Shown piece by piece: positions 1 to 7,700 of a stretch of 64,000 bases of DNA. The stretch comes from DASQFI01 sp035633215 (lineage in GTDB: Bacteria; Acidobacteriota; Vicinamibacteria; Vicinamibacterales; SCN-69-37). Within the stretch, counting starts at the first letter, position 1. Every line of letters starts with the position of its first letter. The stretch is from assembly GCA_035633215.1 (NCBI GenBank), contig DASQFI010000058.1, positions 62,001 through 126,000 on the forward strand, given 5' to 3'. Position numbers and translations under genes: made by a program. Under the pieces are notes generated by a model. The model saw nothing but the letters and a program-made list of their open reading frames with translations, did no database searches and had not been told where the DNA came from.

Positions 1-2
1 GC

Positions 3-761
3 CTGGTGCTCGCGCCGCTCGGTCATCACACCTTCGACTCGACGCACATCAGCTTTGGAGTCGTCACCGCAGCAATCGAACGCGGCCGCTGGGTCTTCGA
101 GGGCTCGGTTTTCAACGGCCGCGAACCCGACGAGCATCGATGGGATTTCGATTTCGGTGCAATGGACTCGGTGGCCGGCCGCGTGTGGTTTCGGCCGACC
201 GAGGAATGGGAAGCTCAGGTATCCACGGGCCTGTTGCGCGAGCCCGAAGAACTCGTGCCCGGCGATGCGCGTCGTACGACGGCGTCGTTGTCCTGGCTTC
301 GACGACAAGAGAGCGGCTTCAAGGCGGCCACGGTCGGCTACGGCGTCAACGCCGCCCACGGTGAGCGCCGGCACGGCGCATTTGGAGAATTGACGATGGA
401 GCGAGGCGCCAACTCGATGTTCGGGCGAGTCGAGGCCCAGCAGGTCGAGACGAGCATTCTCCTGACGGGCGAAATACCGGACGGAGAGCACGTGGATGAG
501 CCCGCGACGGTCTCAGCCTTCACGGTCGGAGCGGCGAGACGGCTTGTGACCTGGCGTGGCTTCGAGGGCGCACTGGGTGCACAGCTCACGTTCTACCGTG
601 TACCGGATCCTCTCAGAATCACGCACGGAGATCGTCCCGTGTCGTTCCAGGCATTCTTTCGGCTGCGCCTGCCGTCCGGGGACATGGGTCGCATGTGGAA
701 CATGCGCATGTCCCAGGGTCACAAGATGGAGATGGATCATTCGGGTCACGTCATGCGCTGA
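3..761 (+). CDS. Outer-membrane-type metal-island protein, C-terminal part (cut by window start)
   Basis: The reading frame is open from the first bases of the window, so the 5' end lies outside; 252 residues remain. It aligns along its whole length with the C-terminal half of the intact 536-residue paralogue at 58313-59923. Shared stretches include 'GREPDE', 'EPEELVPGDARRTTASL' and 'ITHGDRPVSF'. The repeated aromatic/polar segments look like a beta-barrel or a beta-rich secreted protein. The last 25 residues are dense in Met and His (ending 'MDHSGHVMR'), as in copper-binding tails. It is followed after 28 bases by an NTF2-like gene, the same order as in the intact copy. Function is not established; a role in copper handling at the cell envelope is inferred from tail and context. 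Confidence 0.75.
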   Translation: MVLAPLGHHTFDSTHISFGVVTAAIERGRWVFEGSVFNGREPDEHRWDFDFGAMDSVAGRVWFRPTEEWEAQVSTGLLREPEELVPGDARRTTASLSWLRRQESGFKAATVGYGVNAAHGERRHGAFGELTMERGANSMFGRVEAQQVETSILLTGEIPDGEHVDEPATVSAFTVGAARRLVTWRGFEGALGAQLTFYRVPDPLRITHGDRPVSFQAFFRLRLPSGDMGRMWNMRMSQGHKMEMDHSGHVMR

Positions 762-789
762 ATGCGTGAACGTGACTATGGAGAAACCC

Positions 790-1260
790 ATGTTGAAAGT
801 GCTCAGGAAGTCGGCTCTCGTAGCCCTGCTGGTCATGGCGGCGCCGGGACTGTTCGCCCAATCCGCCCAATCGGACATTGCTGCGTTCTTTAAGGCGTAC
901 GACGCGGCTTTCAATGCCCGAGACATCGACAAACTGGCGACGCTTTACCATCCCGACGTCACCATCTTCGAGGGCAGCGGCATCAACCGCGGCTGGGTGG
1001 ACTATCGAGATAACCATCTCGGCCCCGAGCTGAAGTCTTTCGAGAACCTCCAGTGGGCTCACAGCAACATCGTCGTCCACGTGCTCGGGGAATCAGCCGC
1101 GTATGTCACGGCCGATTACGCCATCAAATACAAGTCCGGCGATCGGGTGGTTGATTCAGGCGGCATTGCGACGCACGTGCTCGTCAAAGAGCAGGGCGCC
1201 TGGAAAATCCGGCATAGCCACACGGCCGCTCGGCGTCGCGCACCCGGAGGGCAGTTCTAA
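790..1260 (+). CDS. Secreted NTF2-like (SnoaL/DUF4440-type) protein
   Basis: 156 residues. The N-terminus (MLKVLRKSALVALLVMAAPGLFAQS) reads as a signal peptide with a cleavage site after AxA/FAQ. The rest is an NTF2-like fold sequence: 'FFKAYDAAFNARDIDKLATLYHPD', 'INRGWVDYRDNHLGPELK', 'YVTADYAIKY', 'ATHVLVKEQGAWKIRHSH'. ATG at 790 is preferred over ATG at 778 because GGAGA at 780-784 sits at a normal distance from it. A close paralogue lies at 57809-58282, also directly after the Met/His-tailed protein. NTF2-like proteins include enzymes and binding proteins; the substrate here is unknown. Periplasmic location and a metal-stress role are inferred. Confidence 0.8.
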   Translation: MLKVLRKSALVALLVMAAPGLFAQSAQSDIAAFFKAYDAAFNARDIDKLATLYHPDVTIFEGSGINRGWVDYRDNHLGPELKSFENLQWAHSNIVVHVLGESAAYVTADYAIKYKSGDRVVDSGGIATHVLVKEQGAWKIRHSHTAARRRAPGGQF

Positions 1261-1416
1261 CTCAATCACCTAGGGATGACCTCGTTATGAAGGACTCGAG
1301 GCGGGCTCTTCTGACAATCGTGGTGTCGGTTGCGGGCGTCGCACGACAAGCATCGAGCCCACTCATCTAGGCCGGCGATATCCGCTGGCCCGGCCGGAAA
1401 TGACGGAAGCCATGCG

Positions 1417-2685
1417 GTGATCGACATGACACGTTCGACAGGCCTTCGATTCGCTCTTGTCCTCGCCATTGCTGCGCTCTGGCCGATCCGGGCGGCGGCC
1501 CAGACGACGCCCGAGCTCCCGTCGCCGCTCAGTCTGGCGGACGTTATTCGCATCGCAAGCGAGAGGAGAGACGAGATACAGGCCGCGCGCGCGCGCGCGC
1601 GCGCTGGCGAGGCGCGGCCGATCATCGCATCAGCGCTCGAAGACCCGATGATCTCTCCCTCGCTCGACCATCTCCCGTTCATGCTGGGCGGCGCGGATGT
1701 GAGTGTCACACTCGAGCAACGAATCCCCCTGTCCGGGATCCGCAGCCATCGTCGGGCCTCCGCGCTGGCGGATCTCGACCGGCTTCGCGCGGACGCGAGC
1801 CGGACGACGCTGGACGTGGGCGTCCAAGCCGCCAATGTCTTCCTGATGCTGCAGGAGCGTCGCCGCACGGCGGCGCTGGTCGCCGAACAGATCGCCTTTG
1901 CCCGCGACGTCGTGACCGCGGCGAACGCGCGGTACGCCAGCGGAACGGCTCCGCAATCCGACGTGCTGCGCGCGGAGGTCGAGGTGGCGCGCTTGGAAGC
2001 ATTCTCGAGGGCGCTTGTCAGCGACGTGCACGGCGCTGAAGCGATGCTCAACACGAGCCTGGCGCAGGACGCGGACATGCCTGTCCCGCCGCTGGCGCCG
2101 GTCGTGTTCGCGCAGCCAATTCCCTCCTGGCCCGCGATCAAGGCCGCGCTGACATCCCGTCCGGAGCTTGCGGCCGGCCGCGCCGAAGTCACGCGCGCCG
2201 AGGCTGAGGTGCAGGTGATGCGCGACATGTACCGCCCGATGGGGACCATCCGCATGGGACCGGCCTACACCATGGCCGACGGCCGGGGCTGGATGGCGAT
2301 GGTGGGTGTCAGCTTGCCCATCTGGCGTAACAAGCTCCGCGCCGGGGTCGCAGAAGCGCAGGCGATGCGCGCGATGTCCGAAGCGGATCTGCGGGCGATG
2401 ACCCGGATGATCGAGGGCGACGCCGCGGTCGCCGTGAACCAACTTCAGGCCGCCCGCGATCGGCAGGCGGCGCTCAACAGCGATGTGCTGCCGCGCGCGC
2501 GAATGGTAATCGAACCGGCCGTCGCGGGCTACGCGTCGGGCCAGCTGCCGCTCGTCAGCGTGATTGAAGCTGTGCAGGCGTTGTGGCTGGTCCAATCTGA
2601 CCTGATTGCCGCCGACACCGAACTGGGCCTTGCGTGGGCGCGCCTCGGGCGCGCTATCGGATCGTACGAGGCGATTATCCGATGA
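1417..2685 (+). CDS. cusC: TolC/CusC-type outer-membrane efflux protein
   Basis: 422 residues from GTG 1417, which has GGAAG at 1405-1409; ATG 1426 is the alternative. A hydrophobic signal segment ends at 'AAAQ'. The body has the alternating helices of the OEP family: 'LSLADVIRIASERRDEIQAA' at the start, 'RIPLSGIRSHRR', 'RYASGTAPQSDVLRAEVEVARLE', and near the end 'YASGQLPLVSVIEAVQALW'. It should be the trimeric outer-membrane channel for the CusBA pump encoded directly downstream, with the stop overlapping the next start (ATGA at 2682). A 21-base alternating C/G run at 1584-1604 lies inside the coding sequence and encodes Ala-Arg repeats. Confidence 0.9.
   Translation: MIDMTRSTGLRFALVLAIAALWPIRAAAQTTPELPSPLSLADVIRIASERRDEIQAARARARAGEARPIIASALEDPMISPSLDHLPFMLGGADVSVTLEQRIPLSGIRSHRRASALADLDRLRADASRTTLDVGVQAANVFLMLQERRRTAALVAEQIAFARDVVTAANARYASGTAPQSDVLRAEVEVARLEAFSRALVSDVHGAEAMLNTSLAQDADMPVPPLAPVVFAQPIPSWPAIKAALTSRPELAAGRAEVTRAEAEVQVMRDMYRPMGTIRMGPAYTMADGRGWMAMVGVSLPIWRNKLRAGVAEAQAMRAMSEADLRAMTRMIEGDAAVAVNQLQAARDRQAALNSDVLPRARMVIEPAVAGYASGQLPLVSVIEAVQALWLVQSDLIAADTELGLAWARLGRAIGSYEAIIR
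1584..1604. repeat. Alternating CG dinucleotide tract inside cusC
   Basis: Twenty-one bases of strictly alternating C and G lie within codons for Ala-Arg repeats near the N-terminus of the efflux protein. Loss or gain of one 2-base unit would shift the frame, and such tracts can also adopt Z-DNA. Confidence 0.8.
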
Positions 2686-3938
2686 CACCTTTCACCAGAC
2701 TTCACCGATTCGCCGCGCCCATTGCCGCTGCCGTGGCGACTGCCGCAGTCTTCACCGGCGCCCTGTGGGTGCAGCACTCCCGTGAGGCGTGGCCATTTGC
2801 GGCCCGCGATCAGGCGGCCGCCGCGATGGACATGGACGGCACGACCGCTGTGTCGACTCCAGGCTCCGGATCTACCCAGAATCGCGTTCCAGTCGACGTC
2901 ACGGCGTCGACGCTTCAGGAACTCGACATCCGCCTCGAGGTGGTCAGACGCGAATCCCTGACCCAGGCGGTCCGCGCCGTCGCCACCGTCGCCCCGGACG
3001 AAACGCGGATCTCGCACGTGCACGCCCGAGTGTCGGGATGGGTCGAACAACTCGACGTCAACACCACAGGCGAGATCGTGCGGGCGGGTCAGCCGCTCGC
3101 ACGGATCTTCTCGCAGGAACTTCTCTCGTCCCAAACCGAGTACCTGGCCGCTCGGAAAACGACGTCGGCCTCGGGAATCAGCAGCGTCGTCGTCGCCAGC
3201 GGTCGCACGCGGCTGACCGTCCTCGGGATGACGCCGGCGGACATTGACGCGATCGAGCAGACCGGCGAACCGAAGCGCCTGGTCACTGTGGTCGCCCCCA
3301 GGAATGGTGTGGTCGTGAACCGAGGCGTCACGGTGGGCACCTCCGTGGATCCGTCGACGACGCTGCTCACCATTGCGGACCTCTCACGCGTGTGGGTCCT
3401 CGCCGAAGTCCCGGAGGCGGGCATCCCGGCGGTGCGCGTCGGCACGCGGGCTCAGCTCGACTTTCCGGCCTCCGGCCGGGCGCCGTTCCCGGCCCGGATC
3501 GACTTCGTCTATCCGACGCTCAGCGAACGCACGCGCACGCTGCGTGTCCGCCTCTCGGCGGCCAATCCCGACGGCGGGCTCAGACCGGGGCTCTATGGCA
3601 CCGTCGCCTTTGAATTGGCCGGACAGGCGGTGATCACCGTGCCGCGTGACGCCGTCGTCGACACCGGCGTGCAGCAGCACGTCTTCGTCGCCACCGGTGA
3701 TCGGTTCGAGCCGCGGACGGTCACGCTCGGCGTGCAGTTGGCTGATCGCGTCGAAGTCCGCGCCGGTCTCAAGGAAGGCGAACGGATCGTGGCCGCGGGC
3801 GTGTTCCTTCTGGATTCGGAAAGCCGCCTGCGCGCCACGGGCGGTGCCGGCGGGCACAGCAGCCACGGGGCAGCGGCGCCGCCTCCGGCAAAACCGCCCG
3901 GCCCGGTCAAAGACCCGCCCGCGGGCCACAAGAAGTAA
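2682..3938 (+). CDS. cusB: RND efflux periplasmic adaptor, CusB-like
   Basis: 418 residues starting at the ATG that overlaps the upstream stop. One N-terminal membrane segment (residues about 8-28) is followed by a Met/Asp/Gly linker, then the membrane-fusion core: 'LQELDIRLEVVRRESLTQAVRA', the lipoyl-like 'ARVSGWVEQLDVNTTGEIVRAGQPLA', the short alpha-hairpin 'ELLSSQTEYLAARK' and the beta-barrel part 'VPRNGVVVNRGVTVGTSV' type region. The C-terminus is Gly/His/Pro-rich ('GGHSSHGAAAPPP'). The adaptor joins the inner-membrane pump to the outer-membrane channel, and the Cus type handles Cu(I)/Ag(I). The following start lies five bases after this stop. Confidence 0.92.
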   Translation: MTPFTRLHRFAAPIAAAVATAAVFTGALWVQHSREAWPFAARDQAAAAMDMDGTTAVSTPGSGSTQNRVPVDVTASTLQELDIRLEVVRRESLTQAVRAVATVAPDETRISHVHARVSGWVEQLDVNTTGEIVRAGQPLARIFSQELLSSQTEYLAARKTTSASGISSVVVASGRTRLTVLGMTPADIDAIEQTGEPKRLVTVVAPRNGVVVNRGVTVGTSVDPSTTLLTIADLSRVWVLAEVPEAGIPAVRVGTRAQLDFPASGRAPFPARIDFVYPTLSERTRTLRVRLSAANPDGGLRPGLYGTVAFELAGQAVITVPRDAVVDTGVQQHVFVATGDRFEPRTVTLGVQLADRVEVRAGLKEGERIVAAGVFLLDSESRLRATGGAGGHSSHGAAAPPPAKPPGPVKDPPAGHKK

Positions 3939-3943
3939 CGGTC

Positions 3944-6900
3944 ATGGTCGAACGCATTATCGAGCTTGCGGTTCGCCACAAGTGGGTGGTGATCGGAGCG
4001 GTCTTCGTGCTCGCGCTGTGGGCGGTCGATTCGGTCCGCAAGACGCCACTCGATGCGCTGCCGGACCTCTCCGATCCGCAGGTCATCGTCTACACCGAGT
4101 GGATGGGGCGCAGCCCCGATCTGGTCGAGGACCAGATCACGTATCCGCTCGTCCGCGCGCTGCAGAGTACGCCGGGCGTGGCTACGGTACGCGGCTACTC
4201 GATGTTCGGCATGAGTTTCACCTACGCGATTTTCAGCGACGGCACCGACATCTATTGGGCGCGCACGCGGGTGCTCGAGCAACTGGGGCGCGTGCAGCAA
4301 TTGCTCCCGCCTAACGTGTCCCCGACACTCGGGCCCGACGCGAGCGGTGTGGGATGGGTCTACCAGTACGTCTTGAAGGACACCAGCGGACGGATGGATC
4401 TCGCCGAGCTTCGGACGCTGCAGGATTTCACTGTCCGTCCCGCACTACAGGCGGTCGCCGGCGTGGCGGAAGTTGCCTCGCTCGGCGGATTCGAGCGCCA
4501 GTACCAGATCGTGATCGACCCGGACCGGCTGGTGGGCTTCGGGCTCACGCTGACCGATGTCACCCGATCGGTTCGCGATGCCAATGCAGAAGTGGGCGCA
4601 CGCGTGCTCGAACTGGCCGGTCGCGAGTACGTCCTGCGCGGGCGCGGCTACGTCAAGGCGCTGGCGGATCTCGAGCAGAGCGTAGTGGCGGTCGGCGCCG
4701 GCGGCACGCCCATCCGGCTCGGTGACGTCGCGAGCGTTCGCTACGGGCCGGAGATTCGTCGCGGCGCCGCGGACTGGAACGGGACCGGAGAAGCGGTGGG
4801 CGGCATCGTCGTGATGCGAATTGGCTCCAACGCGCTGCAGGTGATCCAGGCGCTCGAGGCCCAGATCGCCACGCTGCGCCTCCCGGACGGCGTCCGCCTC
4901 ATCCCCACGTACGACCGGTCGGAGCTGATCCTCGGGTCCGTCAATACGTTGACGAAGACGCTGATCCAGCAGGCGATCATCGTCACGATCATCTGTCTGG
5001 TCTTCCTGTTCCACGCGCGATCGGCGTTGATCGTGATGATCGTACTGCCGCTCTCCGTGCTGCTGTCGTTCATCGCGATCCGGTACCTGGGCCTGTCGTC
5101 CAACATCATGTCGCTCGGCGGGATCGCCATCGCCATCGGCGAGTTGGCCGACGCGGTCATCGTGCTGATCGAGAACGCGCACGTGCGGCTCGCGACGGCG
5201 CCGCCGGGGACGGATCGTCAACGGGTCATCGTCGAGGCGTGCAAGGAGGTCGGCAGGCCGATCTTCTTCTCGCTGATGCTGATCACCATCAGCTTCCTGC
5301 CCATCTTCACGCTGGCCGGTCAGGCGGGGAAGCTGTTCACGCCTCTCGCGTACACGAAGACGTTCGCGATGTTCACCGCCGCCATCCTCTCCATCACGCT
5401 CGCGCCGCCGCTGATGGTGCTCCTGCTGAGGGGACGATTCCGTACCGAGGCGACCAATCCCGTCAGCCGGATCCTCAGCACGATCTACCGGCCGATTGCG
5501 GTGCTGGTCGTGCGATTCCGGATCGTCGTGGTTGCGGCTGCGACCCTGCTCCTGATCACGACCGTCCCGACGTTTCAACGGCTCGGCTCGGAGTTCATGC
5601 CGCCCCTCGATGAGGGCTCGCTGCTCGTGATGCCGACGACCTTTCCGGGTGTCGCGATTGAAGAGGCGCGCCGGGCACTGACTGCACAGAACCGCATCAT
5701 CATGCGATTCCGCGAGATCGCGTCCGTACACGGGAAAGCCGGCCGCGCGGAGACGGCCACGGATCCGGCCCAGCTGGACATGATCGAATCGGTGATCACG
5801 TTGCGCCCGCGCGCCGACTGGCCGACACGCTACACGCCGCGCTGGTACAGCATGCGCGCACCCGACTGGGCGAAACGCGCGCTGCGCCGCGTGTGGCCGG
5901 AGCAGCAGGCGCGCACGCTGGCGGAGCTGTCGCGCGACCTGGATGCCGCGCTGCAAATGCCCGGCTACCAGATGGCGATCGCGCCGCCGATCCGCACGCG
6001 CATCGACATGCTGACGACAGGCGTCCGCACGCCGGTGGGGATCAAAGTGTTCGGCGAGGACCTGAACGAGATCGAGCGCATCAGCGTGGACCTCGAGGGC
6101 ATGCTCCGTCAGGTGCCGGGCACTCGCAGCACGTTCGCCGAGCGCCAGACCGGTCGTGAGTACATCGACATCGTCCCCAATCGCGAGGCCATCGCGCGCT
6201 ACGGCCTCACGGTGCGGGACGTCCAGGACGTCGTGGAGGCCGCCGTCGGAGGGATGACGGTCTCGACGGCCATTGCCGGGCGGGCTCGCTTCTCGATCAA
6301 TCTGCGCTACGCGGCAGATCGGCGATCGGACCCGCAGGCGCTCCGCCGCATTCTCGTGCCGGTCCAGTCGACGGGCAGCGTCATGGATTTCGGCGGCGGC
6401 AATGCGGGAGCCGGAGGCAGTGGCCAGGGCGGCATGGCCGCATCCAGTGGCGGCGGCACCGGAGGCGGGATGGGCTCAATGGGCCGAGGCGGCGGAGGGC
6501 AGCCCGGCAGGTCAGCGTCCGGTGGCAGGTCTTCGGATCTCGCGGCGCCGCCTATGGGCGGCCTCTCGGCGTCCCCGGACTTCATGGAACAGTGGCGCCA
6601 ACCGGGTGCCGCCGTCCCGCTCGGGCAACTCGCCGACGTGCGCGTGACGACCGGCCCGCCGATGATCAAAGACGAGAACGGCGTGCTCGTCGGGTACGTA
6701 TTCGCCGACATCGACCAGACCCAGCGCGACCTTGGTGGCTGGGTGAACGACGCCAAGGCGCTCGTGGCGTCCGAGCTCACTCTGCCTGCGGGGTACCGCC
6801 TGCAGTTTACCGGTCAGTACGAGTTCCTCGCGGCGATGGAGGCCCGGCTCCGCTACGTCATCCCGCTCACCCTGGTCCTCGTCGTGGCACTGCTCTATCT

Positions 6901-7420
6901 CTCCATGCGCGGATGGCCGCAGACGTTCCTGGTGTTGTCCAGTCTGCCCTTTGCCGTCGCGGGCAGCGTCTGGCTGCTGGCGGTCATGGACTACAACCTC
7001 TCCACCGCGGTGTGGGTCGGGATCATCGCCGTGGCGGGCGTTGCCGCGGAGACGGGTATCGTGATGGTGGTCTACCTGGACGAAGCGTTCAAACGGTACA
7101 TGCGTGAAGGCCGGATCCACACACCTGAGGATGTGGATGCCGCGGTCGTGGAAGGTGCCGCTGCCCGCGTCCGCCCGCTGGTGATGACTGTCGCCACGAC
7201 GGTGCTGGGTCTTCTGCCGCTGCTGTGGGAAGCCGGCGTGGGAGCGGACGTGTCGGCGAGAACGGCTGCACCGGTGGTCGGTGGCCTGTGGTCGTGCATG
7301 GTACTGACCCTCCTCGTGCTCCCGGCCGCGTACGCCATGTGGCGCCGGCACCAGGTGCGTGTTGCCACCGCCGTGTCGCTGCCACACGATGCCGCGACGA
7401 CGTCGGATGGTCCTGCATGA
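3944..7420 (+). CDS. cusA: Heavy-metal RND efflux pump, CusA-like
   Basis: 1158 residues, longer than the about 1050 usual for CusA. The N-terminus 'MVERIIELAVRHKW' and 'KTPLDALPDLSDPQVIVYTEW' are typical of the HME-RND family. The proton-relay helix 'GELADAVIVLIENAH' has Asp403. The three methionines of the CusA metal site are present as Met563 (VMPTTFPG), Met613 (LDMIES) and Met689 (RIDMLTTG). The extra length includes about 27 residues between the second and third Met and a Gly/Met/Ser-rich insert at about 814-888, just before 'VPLGQLADV'. It acts in the inner membrane with the adaptor and channel encoded upstream. The stop overlaps the next ATG. Confidence 0.93.
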   Translation: MVERIIELAVRHKWVVIGAVFVLALWAVDSVRKTPLDALPDLSDPQVIVYTEWMGRSPDLVEDQITYPLVRALQSTPGVATVRGYSMFGMSFTYAIFSDGTDIYWARTRVLEQLGRVQQLLPPNVSPTLGPDASGVGWVYQYVLKDTSGRMDLAELRTLQDFTVRPALQAVAGVAEVASLGGFERQYQIVIDPDRLVGFGLTLTDVTRSVRDANAEVGARVLELAGREYVLRGRGYVKALADLEQSVVAVGAGGTPIRLGDVASVRYGPEIRRGAADWNGTGEAVGGIVVMRIGSNALQVIQALEAQIATLRLPDGVRLIPTYDRSELILGSVNTLTKTLIQQAIIVTIICLVFLFHARSALIVMIVLPLSVLLSFIAIRYLGLSSNIMSLGGIAIAIGELADAVIVLIENAHVRLATAPPGTDRQRVIVEACKEVGRPIFFSLMLITISFLPIFTLAGQAGKLFTPLAYTKTFAMFTAAILSITLAPPLMVLLLRGRFRTEATNPVSRILSTIYRPIAVLVVRFRIVVVAAATLLLITTVPTFQRLGSEFMPPLDEGSLLVMPTTFPGVAIEEARRALTAQNRIIMRFREIASVHGKAGRAETATDPAQLDMIESVITLRPRADWPTRYTPRWYSMRAPDWAKRALRRVWPEQQARTLAELSRDLDAALQMPGYQMAIAPPIRTRIDMLTTGVRTPVGIKVFGEDLNEIERISVDLEGMLRQVPGTRSTFAERQTGREYIDIVPNREAIARYGLTVRDVQDVVEAAVGGMTVSTAIAGRARFSINLRYAADRRSDPQALRRILVPVQSTGSVMDFGGGNAGAGGSGQGGMAASSGGGTGGGMGSMGRGGGGQPGRSASGGRSSDLAAPPMGGLSASPDFMEQWRQPGAAVPLGQLADVRVTTGPPMIKDENGVLVGYVFADIDQTQRDLGGWVNDAKALVASELTLPAGYRLQFTGQYEFLAAMEARLRYVIPLTLVLVVALLYLSMRGWPQTFLVLSSLPFAVAGSVWLLAVMDYNLSTAVWVGIIAVAGVAAETGIVMVVYLDEAFKRYMREGRIHTPEDVDAAVVEGAAARVRPLVMTVATTVLGLLPLLWEAGVGADVSARTAAPVVGGLWSCMVLTLLVLPAAYAMWRRHQVRVATAVSLPHDAATTSDGPA

Positions 7421-7692
7421 CTCGACTGAAGCTCGCCGAGCTGACGTCCGGAGTTGGTGCGCTCGTGCTGGGCGTGGGACTGGGAGCGCTGTTTCCGCGC
7501 TGGTTCGGTCCCGCTGCCGGACTGATCACGTTCGCCGGTCTGTCCCTTCATGCCTTCGGGATGTGGAACAAACATCGGCTGGAGACAGTCGGCCAGGCGG
7601 AGAACTCACTGTGGGTCGTGGCCTTGTACTGGGTGTGCTGGTTACTCCTGGCCGCGGTCCTGGCGATGCTGCTCTTCTCGAATCGCGCATAG
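7417..7692 (+). CDS. Small membrane protein of the cus operon
   Basis: 91 residues, start overlapping the cusA stop (ATGA at 7417). There are three hydrophobic segments: 'SGVGALVLGVGLGALF', 'AAGLITFAGLSLHAFGM' and 'VVALYWVCWLLLAAVLAMLLF'. The family is not recognised. The tight coupling to cusA and the downstream P-type ATPase suggests an accessory membrane role in cation transport, but this is only context. Confidence 0.7.
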   Translation: MTRLKLAELTSGVGALVLGVGLGALFPRWFGPAAGLITFAGLSLHAFGMWNKHRLETVGQAENSLWVVALYWVCWLLLAAVLAMLLFSNRA

Positions 7693-7700
7693 GAGATGGC

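Larger units (their letters stand above)
1..1260 (+). repeat. Diverged inverted repeat, left copy
   Basis: Bases 1-1260 match the reverse complement of 57809-59076 gene for gene, with scattered differences. The pair encloses about 57 kb in inverted orientation. Confidence 0.8.

Noticed and set aside
1330..1416. Upstream TTG start for the cusC gene
   Set aside because: The added residues precede a good signal peptide and lack a ribosome site; GTG 1417 fits better.
4445..5956. Long minus-strand frame (503 codons) opposite cusA
   Set aside because: It is antisense to a clear RND pump, rich in Arg/Asp/His as expected from reversed GC-rich codons, and has no domain similarity.
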